Shown piece by piece: positions 8,462-18,735 of a stretch of DNA of 64,000 nucleotides. The position numbers were made by a program, and so were the translations under genes. The notes beneath the pieces were generated by a model. That model ran no database searches, was not told the DNA's origin, and saw nothing but the letters and a program-made list of their open reading frames with translations. Positions within the stretch are counted from its first letter, which is position 1; each line of letters opens with the position of its first letter. Source of the stretch: Sphingomonas prati (lineage in GTDB: Bacteria > Pseudomonadota > Alphaproteobacteria > Sphingomonadales > Sphingomonadaceae); contig NZ_BMJP01000003.1 in assembly GCF_014643515.1 (NCBI RefSeq), positions 62,001-126,000 of the forward strand. Reading direction: 5' to 3'.

Positions 8462-9412
8462 TCACAACGAACCCTCTCGACCATCCACAACACTCGACCA
8501 GCCAGAAGCCAGAGCAACCCCAACCCGCTGTATCTCCCACTCCAGCATCACCCCAGAATGCGCCAGCACCCGAGCCCGAACATCCTCACCCAGCGCCTCG
8601 ATCTCCGCCGAAGACGCCCCCCCAAGGTTCAGCAGGAAGTTACAGTGCTTCTCCGAAACCTGCGCATCCCCGCGCCGCAACCCCCGACACCCGGCCGCAT
8701 CGACCAAAGCCCAGGCCTTGTGCCCCTCCGGATTCTTGAACGTCGACCCGCCCGTCCGCGACCGCAACGGCTGCGACGCCTCGCGCTCCGCCGCGATCCG
8801 GTCCATCTCCGCCCCGATCACCGCCGGATCGCCCAGCGTGCCCGCGAACACCGCCTCCACCACGATCGCCCCGACCGGCAGCTCCGAATGGCGATAGCGA
8901 TAGCCCAGCCGCGCCGCGTCCCAGGTCTCCACCCGCCCATCGCGCAGCACCACCGTCACCGACACCAGGATATCGCTCGCATCGCGCCCATAAGCGCCAG
9001 CGTTCATCCGCACAGCCCCGCCGACGGTCCCCGGAATCCCGCGCAGAAACTCCAGCCCCGCAACGCCCGCATCGCGGGCCGCACTGGCGACGGTGATCCC
9101 CATCGCCGCCCCGCCCGCGCGCACCCGGCCGTCCTCGACCGACACCTTCGCGAAACTCTTCGGCAACCGCACCACCACGCCCGCCACGCCGCCGTCGCGC
9201 ACGATCAGGTTCGATCCCACCCCGATCGGCATCACCGGCACCGCCGGATCGAGCGCCTTCAGATACTCGGCCAGATCATCGACATCCGCCGGCCGCACCA
9301 GCAGTTCCGCCGGCCCACCGGTCCGAAACCAGATAAAATCCGCCAGCGAAGCGCCCGCTTCCGCCCGCCCCCGCAAATCGCCCGGGGCCGCAAGCTCCGC
9401 CGAACCCGTCAC
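8462..9412 (-). CDS. murB: UDP-N-acetylenolpyruvoylglucosamine reductase
   Basis: FAD-dependent reductase (316 aa) that forms UDP-N-acetylmuramate. FAD-binding motifs are visible (FRTGGPAELLV, PIGVGSNLIVRDGG, GIPGTVGGAVRMNAGAYG). The catalytic serine is in TGGSTFKNPEG, and a late glutamate region follows. The start is taken at GTG 9412, because it overlaps the stop of the 66-aa ORF as GTGA. An earlier GTG at 9448 is possible but would overlap more. It is part of the dcw cluster between the small ORF and ddl. Confidence 0.95.
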   Translation of the reverse strand: MTGSAELAAPGDLRGRAEAGASLADFIWFRTGGPAELLVRPADVDDLAEYLKALDPAVPVMPIGVGSNLIVRDGGVAGVVVRLPKSFAKVSVEDGRVRAGGAAMGITVASAARDAGVAGLEFLRGIPGTVGGAVRMNAGAYGRDASDILVSVTVVLRDGRVETWDAARLGYRYRHSELPVGAIVVEAVFAGTLGDPAVIGAEMDRIAAEREASQPLRSRTGGSTFKNPEGHKAWALVDAAGCRGLRRGDAQVSEKHCNFLLNLGGASSAEIEALGEDVRARVLAHSGVMLEWEIQRVGVALASGWSSVVDGREGSL

Positions 9413-9609
9413 GTCTTCGGCGTCCAAGCTTCGATCCACGCCGTCCACGCCTTTGCACCCGCCATCCCGGCCTCATGTGCCTTCGCCTGGAACGCGACCA
9501 TATCTTCACCCGCCGCCAGCGCCCGTGCGACCACGTCCAGGTTGCGGCGCTGGAAACTCAGCACCTCCTGCTGGAACGAGACGAACGCCATGAACGGGTC
9601 CTGGCTCAT
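9409..9609 (-). CDS. Conserved-position small protein (66 aa) between murC and murB
   Basis: This short gene starts at ATG 9609, overlapping the murC stop as ATGA, and ends overlapping the murB GTG as GTGA. It is therefore locked into the cluster by translational coupling on both sides. The protein starts [20 protein letters not shown] and is helical, with a Trp-rich tail (AWTAWIEAW). It has no signal peptide or membrane helix. The pattern is faintly like a phasin-type helical protein, but no family is recognised. Its position suggests a role in, or a regulatory influence on, precursor synthesis; this is inference only. Confidence 0.8.
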   Translation of the reverse strand: MSQDPFMAFVSFQQEVLSFQRRNLDVVARALAAGEDMVAFQAKAHEAGMAGAKAWTAWIEAWTPKT

Positions 9610-11030
9610 GCCGGTACGCGCTGCGCCACGATGCCGTCCGCCAGCCCCGCCGCCCACTTCGTGATGTCGCCCGCCCCCAGGCACACGACCATGTCGCCCG
9701 CCTGCACCGTCTCGGACAGCACGCGCGCCAGCGTGTCCGCATCCTCGACCACCTGCGCCGACCGATGCCCGCGCAGCTTCAGCCCAGCAACCAGCGCGCC
9801 GCTGTCGACGCCCTCGACCGGCGCCTCGCCCGCGGCATAGACCGGCGTCGCATAGACGATGTCCGCGTCGTTGAACGCCGACTGGAAATCTTCCATCAGG
9901 TTGCCGAGCCGCGAATAACGATGCGGTTGCACCACCGCGATCACGCGCCCCTCGACACCCTCGCGCGCCGCGGCCAGCACCGCACGGATCTCGACCGGGT
10001 GATGCCCGTAATCGTCGATGATCGTCACGCTGCCGCCGTCGACCGGCACTTCGCCGACCTTGGTGAAACGCCGCTTAACGCCACCGAACTTGGAAAAACC
10101 GGTCTGGATCACATCATCCGGCACGCCCAGTTCCAGCGCGACACCCACCGCCGCCAGCGCGTTCTGCACATTGTGCCGCCCCGGCATCGGCAGCTCGATC
10201 CCCTCAATCGACCGGCTCGAACCGTCGCGATGCCGCACGATCACCTCGAACCGGTTACCGCCCGGGATCGGCGTCACGTTCACACCGCGCACGTCAGACT
10301 GCGCGGAGAACCCATAGGTCACCACGCGCCGGTCGCGGATCCGCGGCAGGATCGCCTGCACCTCCGGATGATCGAGACACATCAGCGCCGCGCCATAAAA
10401 CGGCACATTCTCGACGAAGTCGACGAACGCGCGCTTCACCGCATCGAAATCGCCATAATGGTCGAGATGCTCCGGATCGATGTTGGTGACGACCGCGATC
10501 GTCCCGTCGAGCCGCAGGAAGCTGCCGTCGCTCTCGTCGGCCTCCACCACCATCCAGTCGCTCGCCCCCAACCGGGCGTTCGAGCCATAGCTGTTGATGA
10601 TCCCGCCATTGATCACGGTCGGATCGACCCCGCCCGCATCGAGCAGCGCGGCGACCATCGACGTCGTCGTCGTCTTGCCGTGCGTGCCCGCCACCGCGAC
10701 CGTCGACTTCAGCCGCATCAGCTCGGCCAGCATCTCGGCACGACGCACCACCGGCACGCGCGTCTCGTACGCCAGCTCAACTTCCGGATTGCCGCGCTTG
10801 ATTGCGGTCGACGTCACCACCACCGCGGCATCGCCCAGATTTTCGGCGCGGTGCCCGATATGTACCACGATCCCGCGATCGCGCAGTCCCTGGATGACAT
10901 AGCCCTCGGCCACGTCTGACCCCTGCACCTTGTACCCGAGATTGTGCATCACCTCGGCGATGCCGGACATGCCGATGCCGCCGATCCCGATGAAATGGAT
11001 CGTGCCGATGTCGGTGGCGACACCCTTCAT
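9606..11030 (-). CDS. murC: UDP-N-acetylmuramate--L-alanine ligase
   Basis: Mur ligase (474 aa) adding L-Ala to UDP-MurNAc in the cytoplasm. The N-terminal [18 protein letters not shown] motif (residues about 10-27), the ATP loop [13 protein letters not shown] near 115 and the C-terminal ligase domain ([12 protein letters not shown]) are all present. The ATG at 11030 overlaps the murG stop by ATGA, which fixes the start. The longer in-frame extension lies inside murG. Confidence 0.98.
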   Translation of the reverse strand: MKGVATDIGTIHFIGIGGIGMSGIAEVMHNLGYKVQGSDVAEGYVIQGLRDRGIVVHIGHRAENLGDAAVVVTSTAIKRGNPEVELAYETRVPVVRRAEMLAELMRLKSTVAVAGTHGKTTTTSMVAALLDAGGVDPTVINGGIINSYGSNARLGASDWMVVEADESDGSFLRLDGTIAVVTNIDPEHLDHYGDFDAVKRAFVDFVENVPFYGAALMCLDHPEVQAILPRIRDRRVVTYGFSAQSDVRGVNVTPIPGGNRFEVIVRHRDGSSRSIEGIELPMPGRHNVQNALAAVGVALELGVPDDVIQTGFSKFGGVKRRFTKVGEVPVDGGSVTIIDDYGHHPVEIRAVLAAAREGVEGRVIAVVQPHRYSRLGNLMEDFQSAFNDADIVYATPVYAAGEAPVEGVDSGALVAGLKLRGHRSAQVVEDADTLARVLSETVQAGDMVVCLGAGDITKWAAGLADGIVAQRVPA

Positions 11031-12184
11031 GCGTCTGCTCCGCTGGTCTGCATCATATCCGTCGTCTCGTCCTTGTTCGTCCGTAGCGTCCCGCCGGCCA
11101 GCTGCTCGACCAGATCGGCCAGGTCGCGCACCGCGTCCGGCCGGCCGCATCCGCGCGCCCGCCGCGCCGCATTCTCCAGCGCACCGGGTTCCAGCGCCAG
11201 CTTCTGCATCTGCTTGGCCAGCTCAACCGGCGTGAACCGCGCCTGCGCGATCGACCGCGCCGCGCCCGCCGCCACCATCTCGCGCACGTTCACGCTCTGA
11301 TGATCGTCGGTCGCCCCCGGCAACGGCACCAGGATCGCCGGCCGCCCCGCCTCGGTCAGCTCCGCGATCGTCGACGCGCCCGCCCGCGCGATCACCAGAT
11401 GCGACCACGCCAGCCGCTCCGGCAGGTCGGGCAGATATGTCGCCAGGTCCGCCGGAATGCCCAGTTCGGCATATTTCGCACGCACCACGTCGATATCCTC
11501 CGGCCGGCACTGCTGCGTCACCTGCAACCGCCGCCGCAACGCCACGGGCAACATCCCCAACCCATCGGGCACGACCTCGCTCAGCACGCTCGCGCCTTGG
11601 CTGCCGCCAGTCACCAGCACGCGGAACACGCCGTCCGCATCCAGCACCGGGAACGGCTCGTCGCGCAGCGCCGCCACCTCCGCACGCACCGGATTGCCGA
11701 CCAGCGTCACCTTGTCCGCATAGCGCGCCGGCAAGCGCTGGACATCGGGATAGCTCGTCGCGATCGCCGCGACCTTGCGCGCCAGCAGGCGGTTGACCCG
11801 CCCCAGCACCGCATTCTGCTCATGCACCGCCGCCGGAATGCCCGCCTTGAACGCCGCCAGCACCGCGGGCAGCGCGGGATATCCGCCGAACCCGATCACC
11901 GCGTCCGGCCGCGCCTTGCCATAGATCGTCCGGGCCATCGCCCGCCCGGCGCGGATGTTGCGCCACGCCTTCAACCAGCCGATCGGCCCGCCGCTCAACC
12001 GCCCGGCGGGCAGCAGATGCGTCTCGACACCCTGGAACAGCCCCGGGATCCGAGCGCCGCGCGCATCGGTGATCAGCGCCACGCCGTGTCCGCGCGCCAT
12101 CAGTTCGGCCGCCAGCGCATGAGCCGGGACCATGTGGCCGCCGGTCCCGCCGGCCGCCAGCACGAAATGCCGTCTCGCGGTCAT
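11027..12184 (-). CDS. murG: Lipid II synthase MurG (UDP-GlcNAc transferase)
   Basis: GT-B glycosyltransferase (385 aa) on the inner face of the membrane; it adds GlcNAc to lipid I. The GGTGGH motif near the N-terminus, [12 protein letters not shown] near 130, the TGGSQGA loop near 200 and [17 protein letters not shown] with [11 protein letters not shown] in the donor-binding domain are all clear. It starts 13 bp after ftsW and overlaps murC by ATGA. Confidence 0.98.
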   Translation of the reverse strand: MTARRHFVLAAGGTGGHMVPAHALAAELMARGHGVALITDARGARIPGLFQGVETHLLPAGRLSGGPIGWLKAWRNIRAGRAMARTIYGKARPDAVIGFGGYPALPAVLAAFKAGIPAAVHEQNAVLGRVNRLLARKVAAIATSYPDVQRLPARYADKVTLVGNPVRAEVAALRDEPFPVLDADGVFRVLVTGGSQGASVLSEVVPDGLGMLPVALRRRLQVTQQCRPEDIDVVRAKYAELGIPADLATYLPDLPERLAWSHLVIARAGASTIAELTEAGRPAILVPLPGATDDHQSVNVREMVAAGAARSIAQARFTPVELAKQMQKLALEPGALENAARRARGCGRPDAVRDLADLVEQLAGGTLRTNKDETTDMMQTSGADA

Positions 12185-12197
12185 GCTGTTTCGCCCG

Positions 12198-13409
12198 TCA
12201 TCGCCCGCCGCTCCATTTCACCACATAGGGGGAGCGGTGCAGATACGGGTTCCGCCGGGTGAACGCCAGCAGCAGCCCGAACCCCATCGACAGTGCCAGC
12301 ATCGACGACCCGCCATAGCTGATGAACGGCAGCGTCATGCCCTTGGACGGCACGATCTGCACATTGACCGCCATGTTGATCAGCGCCTGCATCCCGAACT
12401 GCACCGCCAGCCCGGCCGACGCGAGCAGCAGGAACTCGTCCTCCTCGTCCAGCAGCTTGATGAACACCCGCACCACGATCGTCAGATACACCATCGCGAT
12501 CGCCAGGCACGCGATCAGCCCGAACTCTTCACCGATGACGGAGAAGATATAATCGGTATGCGGCTCGGGCAGCCGGAACTTCATGGTGCCCCCGCCCGGC
12601 CCGGTGCCGATCAGCCCGCCGTTCACCAGCGTGTTATGCGCGCTCACCGTCTGGTAATTGTCGCCGTTGCCGGTGATGAACTTGTTGATGCGGTCATGCG
12701 CCACCGAATAGAACAGGTAGGCCGACACGACCCCCCCCAGCCCCAGCGCGCCCAGCGCATAGAGATACCGCATCGCGATCCCGCTCAGCATCAGCAGCGC
12801 GACCCAGATCGACAGGAAGATCACCGTCTGCCCGAAATCGGGCTGCTTCATCAGCAGCAGCGCGATCCCGCCGGTCAGCACCGCCGACAGCGGCCCGACG
12901 GGCAACGTCCGATCCTTCGCCTTCAGCGACAGTAACCAGGCGAGCGCGACGACGTACAGCGGCTTCAGGAATTCCGACGGCTGGAGCTGCATGAACCCCA
13001 CGCCGATCCAGCGCACGGCACCATTCACCTCCACCCCGGCGACCGGAACAAGCGCCAGCAGCAGCAGGAAAAACGCCGCGCCGCCGATCGACAGCCGCCG
13101 CGCGACGTCCTTTGGCAACATCGACACAACCAGCATCACCGGCAGGCCCACCGCCAGCCAGACCAGTTGCCGGTACAGATAATATAACGGCGGAAACGTC
13201 GTCGTCCCGCCCGAATAACGTACCGCCGCCGCGGGCGACGCCGCCGCCACCGCGACGATCCCGACGCCGACCAGCACCGCGACCAACATCAGCAGGACCC
13301 GGTCGATCTCCCAGAACCAGGTACCCAGCGGGCTGCGATCGCCGCGCCCGAACCGCTGCACCTTGGTGATGCGCTTGCGCTTCTGCGCCTCTGCCGCGAA
13401 CACGTTCAT
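12198..13409 (-). CDS. ftsW: Septal peptidoglycan polymerase FtsW
   Basis: SEDS-family glycosyltransferase (403 aa, about ten membrane helices) that polymerises lipid II at the septum together with FtsI. A basic N-terminus (AEAQKRKRITKVQRFGRGD) precedes the first helix (VLLMLVAVLVGVGIVAV). SEDS signatures include MQLQPSEFLKP, LMKQPDFGQT and FISYGGSSMLALSMGFGLLL. The ATG at 13409 overlaps the murD stop by ATGA; the frame's longer upstream part lies inside murD. Confidence 0.97.
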   Translation of the reverse strand: MNVFAAEAQKRKRITKVQRFGRGDRSPLGTWFWEIDRVLLMLVAVLVGVGIVAVAAASPAAAVRYSGGTTTFPPLYYLYRQLVWLAVGLPVMLVVSMLPKDVARRLSIGGAAFFLLLLALVPVAGVEVNGAVRWIGVGFMQLQPSEFLKPLYVVALAWLLSLKAKDRTLPVGPLSAVLTGGIALLLMKQPDFGQTVIFLSIWVALLMLSGIAMRYLYALGALGLGGVVSAYLFYSVAHDRINKFITGNGDNYQTVSAHNTLVNGGLIGTGPGGGTMKFRLPEPHTDYIFSVIGEEFGLIACLAIAMVYLTIVVRVFIKLLDEEDEFLLLASAGLAVQFGMQALINMAVNVQIVPSKGMTLPFISYGGSSMLALSMGFGLLLAFTRRNPYLHRSPYVVKWSGGR

Positions 13410-14770
13410 GACTGCATGGCCCCCACCAGATCGCGGAACGCGTCGCCCCGTGCCTCGTAATCGCGATACTGGTCGAAAGACGCACACGCCGGCGACAGCA
13501 GCACGACCTCGCCCGCCCGCGCGGCCTCGCGCGCCGCACCCAGCGCCCGCTCCAGCGTGCCGGCGTTGACGACCGGAATACCGCGCTCGGTCAGCAACCC
13601 CGCATACAGCGCCGCACTGTCGCCGATCGTGTACGCCGCCACGACATGCCCCAGCTCGTCCGCCACCGCATCCAGATCGCGTGTCTTGGCCATCCCGCCG
13701 AGGATCCAATGCACCTTCGAATACGCCGCCAACGCCGGCGCGGTCGACGTCGGATTGGTCGCCTTGCTGTCGTTCACATACAGCACGCCGTCCACGGTCG
13801 CGATCCGCTCCATCCGATGCGGTAACCCGGGATAGCTTTCGAGCCCCCGGGCAATCGCATCCTTGTCAACGCCCAACGCCCGCACAACGGCAACCGCCAC
13901 CGCAACATTCTGCGCATTATGGGGCCCCTGCAAAGCCGGCCAAGCCGACTGATCACCGACATCCGACGACCGCACTTCGACCAGCTCCGCCGCGTCGGCA
14001 GTCGCCAACCCGGCCGCCACAACCCGCGTCTCGTCATCCTCGACGGCGATCACCGCGACCCCGCCCGTCTGCATCGCGAACAACCGCGCCTTCGACGCCG
14101 CATAAGCCGCAAACCCGTCATACCGGTCGAGATGATCCGGCGTGATGTTCAGCAACACCGCCACATCGCAATCCAGCGTCCGCGTCAGGTCGATCTGATA
14201 ACTCGACAACTCCAGCACATAGACGCCGCCGGCGGGCAGCGCGTCGCGCCCCATGATCGGCAACCCGATATTCCCGCCCATCAACGCCGGCACCCCGGCA
14301 GTCTCCAGCAGGTGAAACACCAAAGCCGTCGTCGTCGACTTCCCGTTCGTGCCCGTAATCCCCACCACCCGGTGCGCCGGCAGGCTTGCCCGCGCCTGCG
14401 CAAACAGTTCGATATCGCCGATCACCGGCACGCCAGCAGCAGCAGCCCGCCCCGCAATCGGATGCCGGTTCAGCGGCACCCCCGGCGAAACGACAACCGC
14501 ATCGAACCCATCAAGCTCGATCTCCAACGGATCCCCAAGCGAAACCGAGAAGCCCTCCCCCCCACGGGGGGAGGGTTGGGTGGGGGGCTTAGGCTGGACG
14601 GAACCCCCAGCCCCAGCCAACGTCAAAACCTCGTCCCGCCGCTCAACCTCTGAATCCCAGGCCACAACCTCGGCCCCGCTCGCCACCAGCGCAGCCACGG
14701 TCGCCATCCCCGACCGCGCTAACCCCAGCACCGCATATTGCTTGCCAGCAAAGGCCCCCGAGACGATCAC
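13406..14770 (-). CDS. murD: UDP-N-acetylmuramoylalanine--D-glutamate ligase
   Basis: Mur ligase (454 aa) adding D-Glu to UDP-MurNAc-L-Ala. It shows the N-terminal [14 protein letters not shown], the ATP loop [15 protein letters not shown] near 125, [11 protein letters not shown] near 165 and [13 protein letters not shown] near 320. The GTG at 14770 overlaps the mraY stop as GTGA, so the start is well fixed although the same frame stays open far upstream. Residues about 58-75 ([14 protein letters not shown]) are coded by a dispersed repeat and lie in the N-terminal domain, before [10 protein letters not shown]. The frame is intact, so the enzyme is probably active. Confidence 0.96.
   Translation of the reverse strand: MIVSGAFAGKQYAVLGLARSGMATVAALVASGAEVVAWDSEVERRDEVLTLAGAGGSVQPKPPTQPSPRGGEGFSVSLGDPLEIELDGFDAVVVSPGVPLNRHPIAGRAAAAGVPVIGDIELFAQARASLPAHRVVGITGTNGKSTTTALVFHLLETAGVPALMGGNIGLPIMGRDALPAGGVYVLELSSYQIDLTRTLDCDVAVLLNITPDHLDRYDGFAAYAASKARLFAMQTGGVAVIAVEDDETRVVAAGLATADAAELVEVRSSDVGDQSAWPALQGPHNAQNVAVAVAVVRALGVDKDAIARGLESYPGLPHRMERIATVDGVLYVNDSKATNPTSTAPALAAYSKVHWILGGMAKTRDLDAVADELGHVVAAYTIGDSAALYAGLLTERGIPVVNAGTLERALGAAREAARAGEVVLLSPACASFDQYRDYEARGDAFRDLVGAMQS
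14550..14590. repeat. Dispersed GC-rich repeat, copy 2 (inside murD)
   Basis: The same layout as the copies at 8403-8440 and 17216-17255: AAGCCCTCCCCC, palindrome partner GGGGGGAGGG, TTGGGTGGGGGG, CTT. Here it is translated in the murD frame as a Pro/Gly-rich stretch without breaking the gene. Confidence 0.85.
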
Positions 14771-15837
14771 CGCAGCTTCAACGTCGCAAGACCGGCCAGC
14801 GCCAGCACGAACGAGATGATCCAGAACCGGATCACCACCGTCGGCTCGCTCCATCCGAGCTGTTCGAAATGATGGTGGATCGGCGCCATCCGGAACACCC
14901 GCCGCCCGGTCCGCTTGTAGAAGAAGACCTGCACCACCACCGACACGGCCTCCAGAACGAACAGCCCGCCGACGATTGCCAGCACGATCTCGTGATGCGT
15001 CGACACCGCGATCGCGCCGAGCGCGCCACCGAGCGCCAGGCTGCCCGTATCGCCCATGAACACCGCGGCCGGCGGCGCATTGAACCACAAGAACGCCAGC
15101 CCCCCGCCGATAATCCCCGCACACAGGATCGTCAGGTCCCCCGCCCCCAACACATGCGGAATGCCCAGATACGCCGCGAACACGGCGTTGCCGACGACAT
15201 AGCTGATCGCGAAGAACGCGAGCGATGCGATAACCACCGGCATCGTCGCCAGCCCGTCCAGCCCGTCGGTCAGGTTCACCGCATTGCCGAACGCCACCAT
15301 CACGAACGCCGCGAACGGGATGTAGAACCACCCCAGGTCCAGCACCGGCCCGTTGTAGAACGGCACGTACAGCAGCGTTCCGTTGCCGTCGTTGATGATC
15401 CACGCGACCACGCCGGCGATGAGGAATTCGAAGAACAGCCGTGTCTTGCCCGATATCCCGGCATGGCTGCGCTTCCGCACCTTGTCGAAATCGTCGAGGA
15501 ACCCGATCGTCCCGAACCCGATCGTCACCATCAGGCACGCCCAGACATAGCGGTTGGACAGGTCCATCCACAGCAGCATCGTGATCGTGACCGCGGTCAG
15601 GATCATCAGCCCGCCCATCGTCGGCGTGCCGACTTTGGCCAGATGTGTCTGCGGCCCGTCCGCGCGGATCGGCTGGCCCTTGCCCTGCCGCACGCGTAGC
15701 CAGCCGATGAACCGCGGCCCGATCAGCAACCCGATGAACAGCGCGGTCGCCAGCGCCCCGCCGGACCGCACCGTGGTATAGCGGATGAGGTTCAGAATCC
15801 CGGGAAACCCGAGATGCTCGGCGATCATATACAGCAT
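14767..15837 (-). CDS. mraY: Phospho-N-acetylmuramoyl-pentapeptide transferase
   Basis: Integral membrane enzyme (356 aa, about ten helices) that transfers phospho-MurNAc-pentapeptide to undecaprenyl phosphate, giving lipid I. The catalytic aspartate region [10 protein letters not shown] (near 115), [10 protein letters not shown] (near 190) and the HHHFE loop (near 320) are present. The start overlaps the murF stop by one base (TAATG). The stop overlaps the murD GTG. Confidence 0.98.
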   Translation of the reverse strand: MLYMIAEHLGFPGILNLIRYTTVRSGGALATALFIGLLIGPRFIGWLRVRQGKGQPIRADGPQTHLAKVGTPTMGGLMILTAVTITMLLWMDLSNRYVWACLMVTIGFGTIGFLDDFDKVRKRSHAGISGKTRLFFEFLIAGVVAWIINDGNGTLLYVPFYNGPVLDLGWFYIPFAAFVMVAFGNAVNLTDGLDGLATMPVVIASLAFFAISYVVGNAVFAAYLGIPHVLGAGDLTILCAGIIGGGLAFLWFNAPPAAVFMGDTGSLALGGALGAIAVSTHHEIVLAIVGGLFVLEAVSVVVQVFFYKRTGRRVFRMAPIHHHFEQLGWSEPTVVIRFWIISFVLALAGLATLKLR

Positions 15838-17207
15838 TATAGATTCCCGCTCGCGACGGCATCGACGATGCGCCCGAGCCCGATAGCGTTGGATCCCTTG
15901 ACGAGCACCGCGTCGCCGGCCCGCAGCCGGTCGCGCAGCACGTCACGTGCCGCCGCGGCGTTGGCCACATGCGCGAAATCGATCCGGCTCTCAAGCATGC
16001 GAGCAAGCGCGGTCATCTCGTCTCCGACCAACAGCGCGAATTTCACGTTCGCCGCAACCAGCGGCCCGGCCAGCGCCGCATGATAATCGTCCGATCCCGC
16101 GCCCAGCTCGCGCATCGCGCCCAGTACCACGATCCGCCGCGCCGCCGCTTCCTGCCCCAGCAGCGCGATCGTCGCCGCCATCGATGCCGGGTTGGCGTTA
16201 TAACTCTCGTCGATAAGCAGCACGTCGCCGCCGCCGAACACCGTCCGCGTCCGCGCGCCGCGGCCCTTCAATCCGTCCAGTTCCGCCAGCGCCAGCCCGG
16301 CCGCGTTCAGGTCGCCACCGACCGCGTCCACCGCGGCGATCACCGCCAGCGCGTTCGACACCCAGTGCGCACCGGGCGGTGCCAGCGTGAACGTCAGCTC
16401 GGCGGTCGGCATTGTGACGCTCACCAGCGTCCCCTTCGCCCCCGCCATCGCATCGCGCGCCCGCACGTCGGCCCCCGCGCCCGACCCGAACGTCACCGTC
16501 CGCGCCGCATATCTCTCCGACGCGGCATACAACCGATCGCGGTGCGGGCTGTCGTGCGGTACGATGCCCACCCCGCCCGGCTCCAGCCCACGGAACACCT
16601 CGCCCTTTGCATCGGCGATCGCCGCCTCATCGGGAAAGAACTCAGCATGCGCCGGCGCGATCGTCGTCACCAGCGCGACATGCGGCCGCACCATCCGGGT
16701 CAGCACGTCCAGCTCGCCCGGCGCCGACATCCCCATCTCGAACACGCCGTACAACGCATCCGCCGGCATCCGCGCCAGACTCAGCGGCACGCCCGTATGA
16801 TTGTTGTAGGACTTCACCGACCGATGGACCCGCCCCGGCGCGGCGCGTTCCAGCGCCGCCGCCAGCGCCTCCTTCGTCCCCGTCTTGCCCGCCGACCCGG
16901 TCACCCCGATGATCCGCGCCGAACTCCGCGCCCGCCCCGCGACACCCAGCGCATTCAGCGCCGCAGTCGTATCGGCCACCAGCACATGCGGTCCCTCGAC
17001 CGCCTCCGAAACGACGGCCCCCGCCGCCCCTTGCGCAAAAGCCTGCGCGACAAACCGATGCCCATCTGCCTGCTCGCCCTTCAGCGCCAGGAACAGATCC
17101 CCCGGGCCAACCTCGCGGGAATCAAACGCCACCCCCGAAACCGCAAAGGTCCCGCACGCCACGCCACCAGTCGCCCTGGCGATCTCATCGGAGGTCCAGA
17201 GGCTCAT
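15837..17207 (-). CDS. murF: UDP-MurNAc-tripeptide--D-alanyl-D-alanine ligase
   Basis: Mur ligase (456 aa) that adds D-Ala-D-Ala to complete the pentapeptide. It has [17 protein letters not shown] (ATP loop, near 105), [15 protein letters not shown] and [13 protein letters not shown]. The ATG at 17207 ([15 protein letters not shown]) was chosen over an upstream start that would translate a repeat element. The purine-rich tract nearest this start (GGGGAGGGGG, about 12 bases upstream) belongs to that repeat, so the repeat may supply the ribosome-binding site. Confidence 0.95.
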   Translation of the reverse strand: MSLWTSDEIARATGGVACGTFAVSGVAFDSREVGPGDLFLALKGEQADGHRFVAQAFAQGAAGAVVSEAVEGPHVLVADTTAALNALGVAGRARSSARIIGVTGSAGKTGTKEALAAALERAAPGRVHRSVKSYNNHTGVPLSLARMPADALYGVFEMGMSAPGELDVLTRMVRPHVALVTTIAPAHAEFFPDEAAIADAKGEVFRGLEPGGVGIVPHDSPHRDRLYAASERYAARTVTFGSGAGADVRARDAMAGAKGTLVSVTMPTAELTFTLAPPGAHWVSNALAVIAAVDAVGGDLNAAGLALAELDGLKGRGARTRTVFGGGDVLLIDESYNANPASMAATIALLGQEAAARRIVVLGAMRELGAGSDDYHAALAGPLVAANVKFALLVGDEMTALARMLESRIDFAHVANAAAARDVLRDRLRAGDAVLVKGSNAIGLGRIVDAVASGNL

Positions 17208-17215
17208 CACGACCA

Positions 17216-17255
17216 AAGCCCCCTCCCCTTCAGGGGAGGGGGTTGGGGGTGGGGG
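17216..17255. repeat. Dispersed GC-rich repeat, copy 3 (murE-murF gap)
   Basis: AAGCC, CCCTCCCC, TTCA, GGGGAGGG, GGTTGGGGGTGGGGG: the same order and orientation as the copies in the murB-ddl gap and inside murD. It fills much of the 91-bp gap between murE and murF, immediately upstream of the murF start. Confidence 0.82.
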
Positions 17256-17298
17256 CAACAGCTCCCCAAATCCAACGGGCTAGTGAAGAGCAGCAAAC

Positions 17299-18735
17299 TC
17301 ACGCCGCGCCCTCCCGAGCAACCTGCACATCGTCGAACGGCAACACGCGCACCGTATCACCCGCGCCGACGATCTGCCCCTGCTCATGGCCCTTGCCCGC
17401 CAGCAACACGACGTCATCCGCCCCCGCCGCTGCGATCGCCGCAAAGATCGCTTCCCGCCGATCGCCGACCTCGACCGCCCCCGGCGCACCCGCCATGATC
17501 GCCGCCCGGATCGCCGCCGGATCCTCGGACCGCGGATTGTCGTCGGTTACGATTACATGATCGCCACCCGCCACGGCCACGCGCCCCATCTCCGGCCGCT
17601 TGCCCGTGTCACGATCACCGCCCGCCCCGAACAGCACGATCAGCCGGCCCTTCGTATGCGGACGCAGCGCCGCGATCGCCGCCTCCAGCCCGTCCGGGGT
17701 ATGCGCATAATCGACATAGACCGGTGCCCCCGTCCGCGAAATCACCGCGCGTTCCAGCCGCCCGCGCACCGGCGCCAGCCGCGCCAGCCCGGCCAGCACC
17801 GACCGCAGCTCCGACCCCGTCGCCACCGCCAGCCCCGCCGCGGTCAGCGCGTTCGACGCCTGGTACGCACCGATCAGCGGCAGTTTGACGACATGCGTCG
17901 CCCCCTCCGCCATGATCGTCAGCGTCTGGCCGAGTGCCGTCGGCACCCGCTCCACCAGCTTCAGCGTCTCGCCATGCGCACCGACCGTAACCACGCGCAG
18001 CCCGCGTTCGGACGCGATCTCCGCCACGCGCGCCGACGCCGCGTCATCCGCCCAAACGACCGCCGCGCCGTCCGCCGCCACCACTTCGGTGAACAGCCGC
18101 AGCTTGGCCTCCAGATAGGCCTCCATCGTCCCGTGATAATCGAGATGGTCGCGCGTCAGGTTGGTGAACGCGGCCGCCCGTACCGGCAGCCCCTCGATCC
18201 GGTATTGCGACAGGCCGTGGCTCGACGCCTCGAACGCCGCATGGCTCACGCCCTCGCGCGCCAGGCCCGCCATGTTCGACAGGAACGTCACGATGTCCGG
18301 CGTCGTCAGCCCGGTCGTCACGCGCTCGTCGCCGGTCGTCACGCCCAGCGTTCCGATCGAGGCGGCGTGCCGCCCTTCCATGTTCCACAACTGGCGCAGC
18401 AGTTCGACGGTCGACGTCTTGCCGTTCGTCCCTGTCACCGCCACCGTCACGTCGGGAAACGGCGCGAAGAACCGTGCCGCAATCCGCGCAAACGCCCGAC
18501 GCGGCTCGGCGTCGGCGATATGCACCGCGCCCGTCACACTGGCTTCGGGCCGCGTCACGACCGCGATCGCCCCGGCCGCGATCGCCGCGTCGATATACGC
18601 CTCACCGTCGAACCGCGCGCCGCGGAACGCGCCGAACACGGTCCCCGGCGCCACCTTCCGGTGGTCGATCGCGAACCCCGTCACCACGACGTCGGCGGCG
18701 TCTCCCGCGCCTTCGATCAGATCATTCAACCGCAT
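17299..18735 (-). CDS. murE: UDP-MurNAc-L-alanyl-D-glutamate--meso-DAP ligase
   Basis: Mur ligase (478 aa) adding the third residue. The DNPR motif (TDDNPRSEDP, near 400) is the mark of enzymes that add meso-diaminopimelate, so a DAP-type cell wall is expected. The ATP loop VTGTNGKTSTVELL is near 100 and FEASSHGLSQYR is near 165. The start at ATG 18735 overlaps the end of ftsI by 14 bp; a GTG at 18747 is the alternative. It is followed by a repeat before murF. Confidence 0.96.
   Translation of the reverse strand: MRLNDLIEGAGDAADVVVTGFAIDHRKVAPGTVFGAFRGARFDGEAYIDAAIAAGAIAVVTRPEASVTGAVHIADAEPRRAFARIAARFFAPFPDVTVAVTGTNGKTSTVELLRQLWNMEGRHAASIGTLGVTTGDERVTTGLTTPDIVTFLSNMAGLAREGVSHAAFEASSHGLSQYRIEGLPVRAAAFTNLTRDHLDYHGTMEAYLEAKLRLFTEVVAADGAAVVWADDAASARVAEIASERGLRVVTVGAHGETLKLVERVPTALGQTLTIMAEGATHVVKLPLIGAYQASNALTAAGLAVATGSELRSVLAGLARLAPVRGRLERAVISRTGAPVYVDYAHTPDGLEAAIAALRPHTKGRLIVLFGAGGDRDTGKRPEMGRVAVAGGDHVIVTDDNPRSEDPAAIRAAIMAGAPGAVEVGDRREAIFAAIAAAGADDVVLLAGKGHEQGQIVGAGDTVRVLPFDDVQVAREGAA

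Noticed and set aside
12198-13709. FtsW with a 100-residue N-terminal extension
   Set aside because: ATG 13409 overlaps the murD stop as ATGA and gives the family's usual start; the extension lies inside murD.
13406-16006. An 866-codon frame as a fused MurD protein
   Set aside because: mraY has its own full frame, and murD starts by GTGA overlap at 14770; the upstream part is antisense-free but out-of-frame read-through of mraY.
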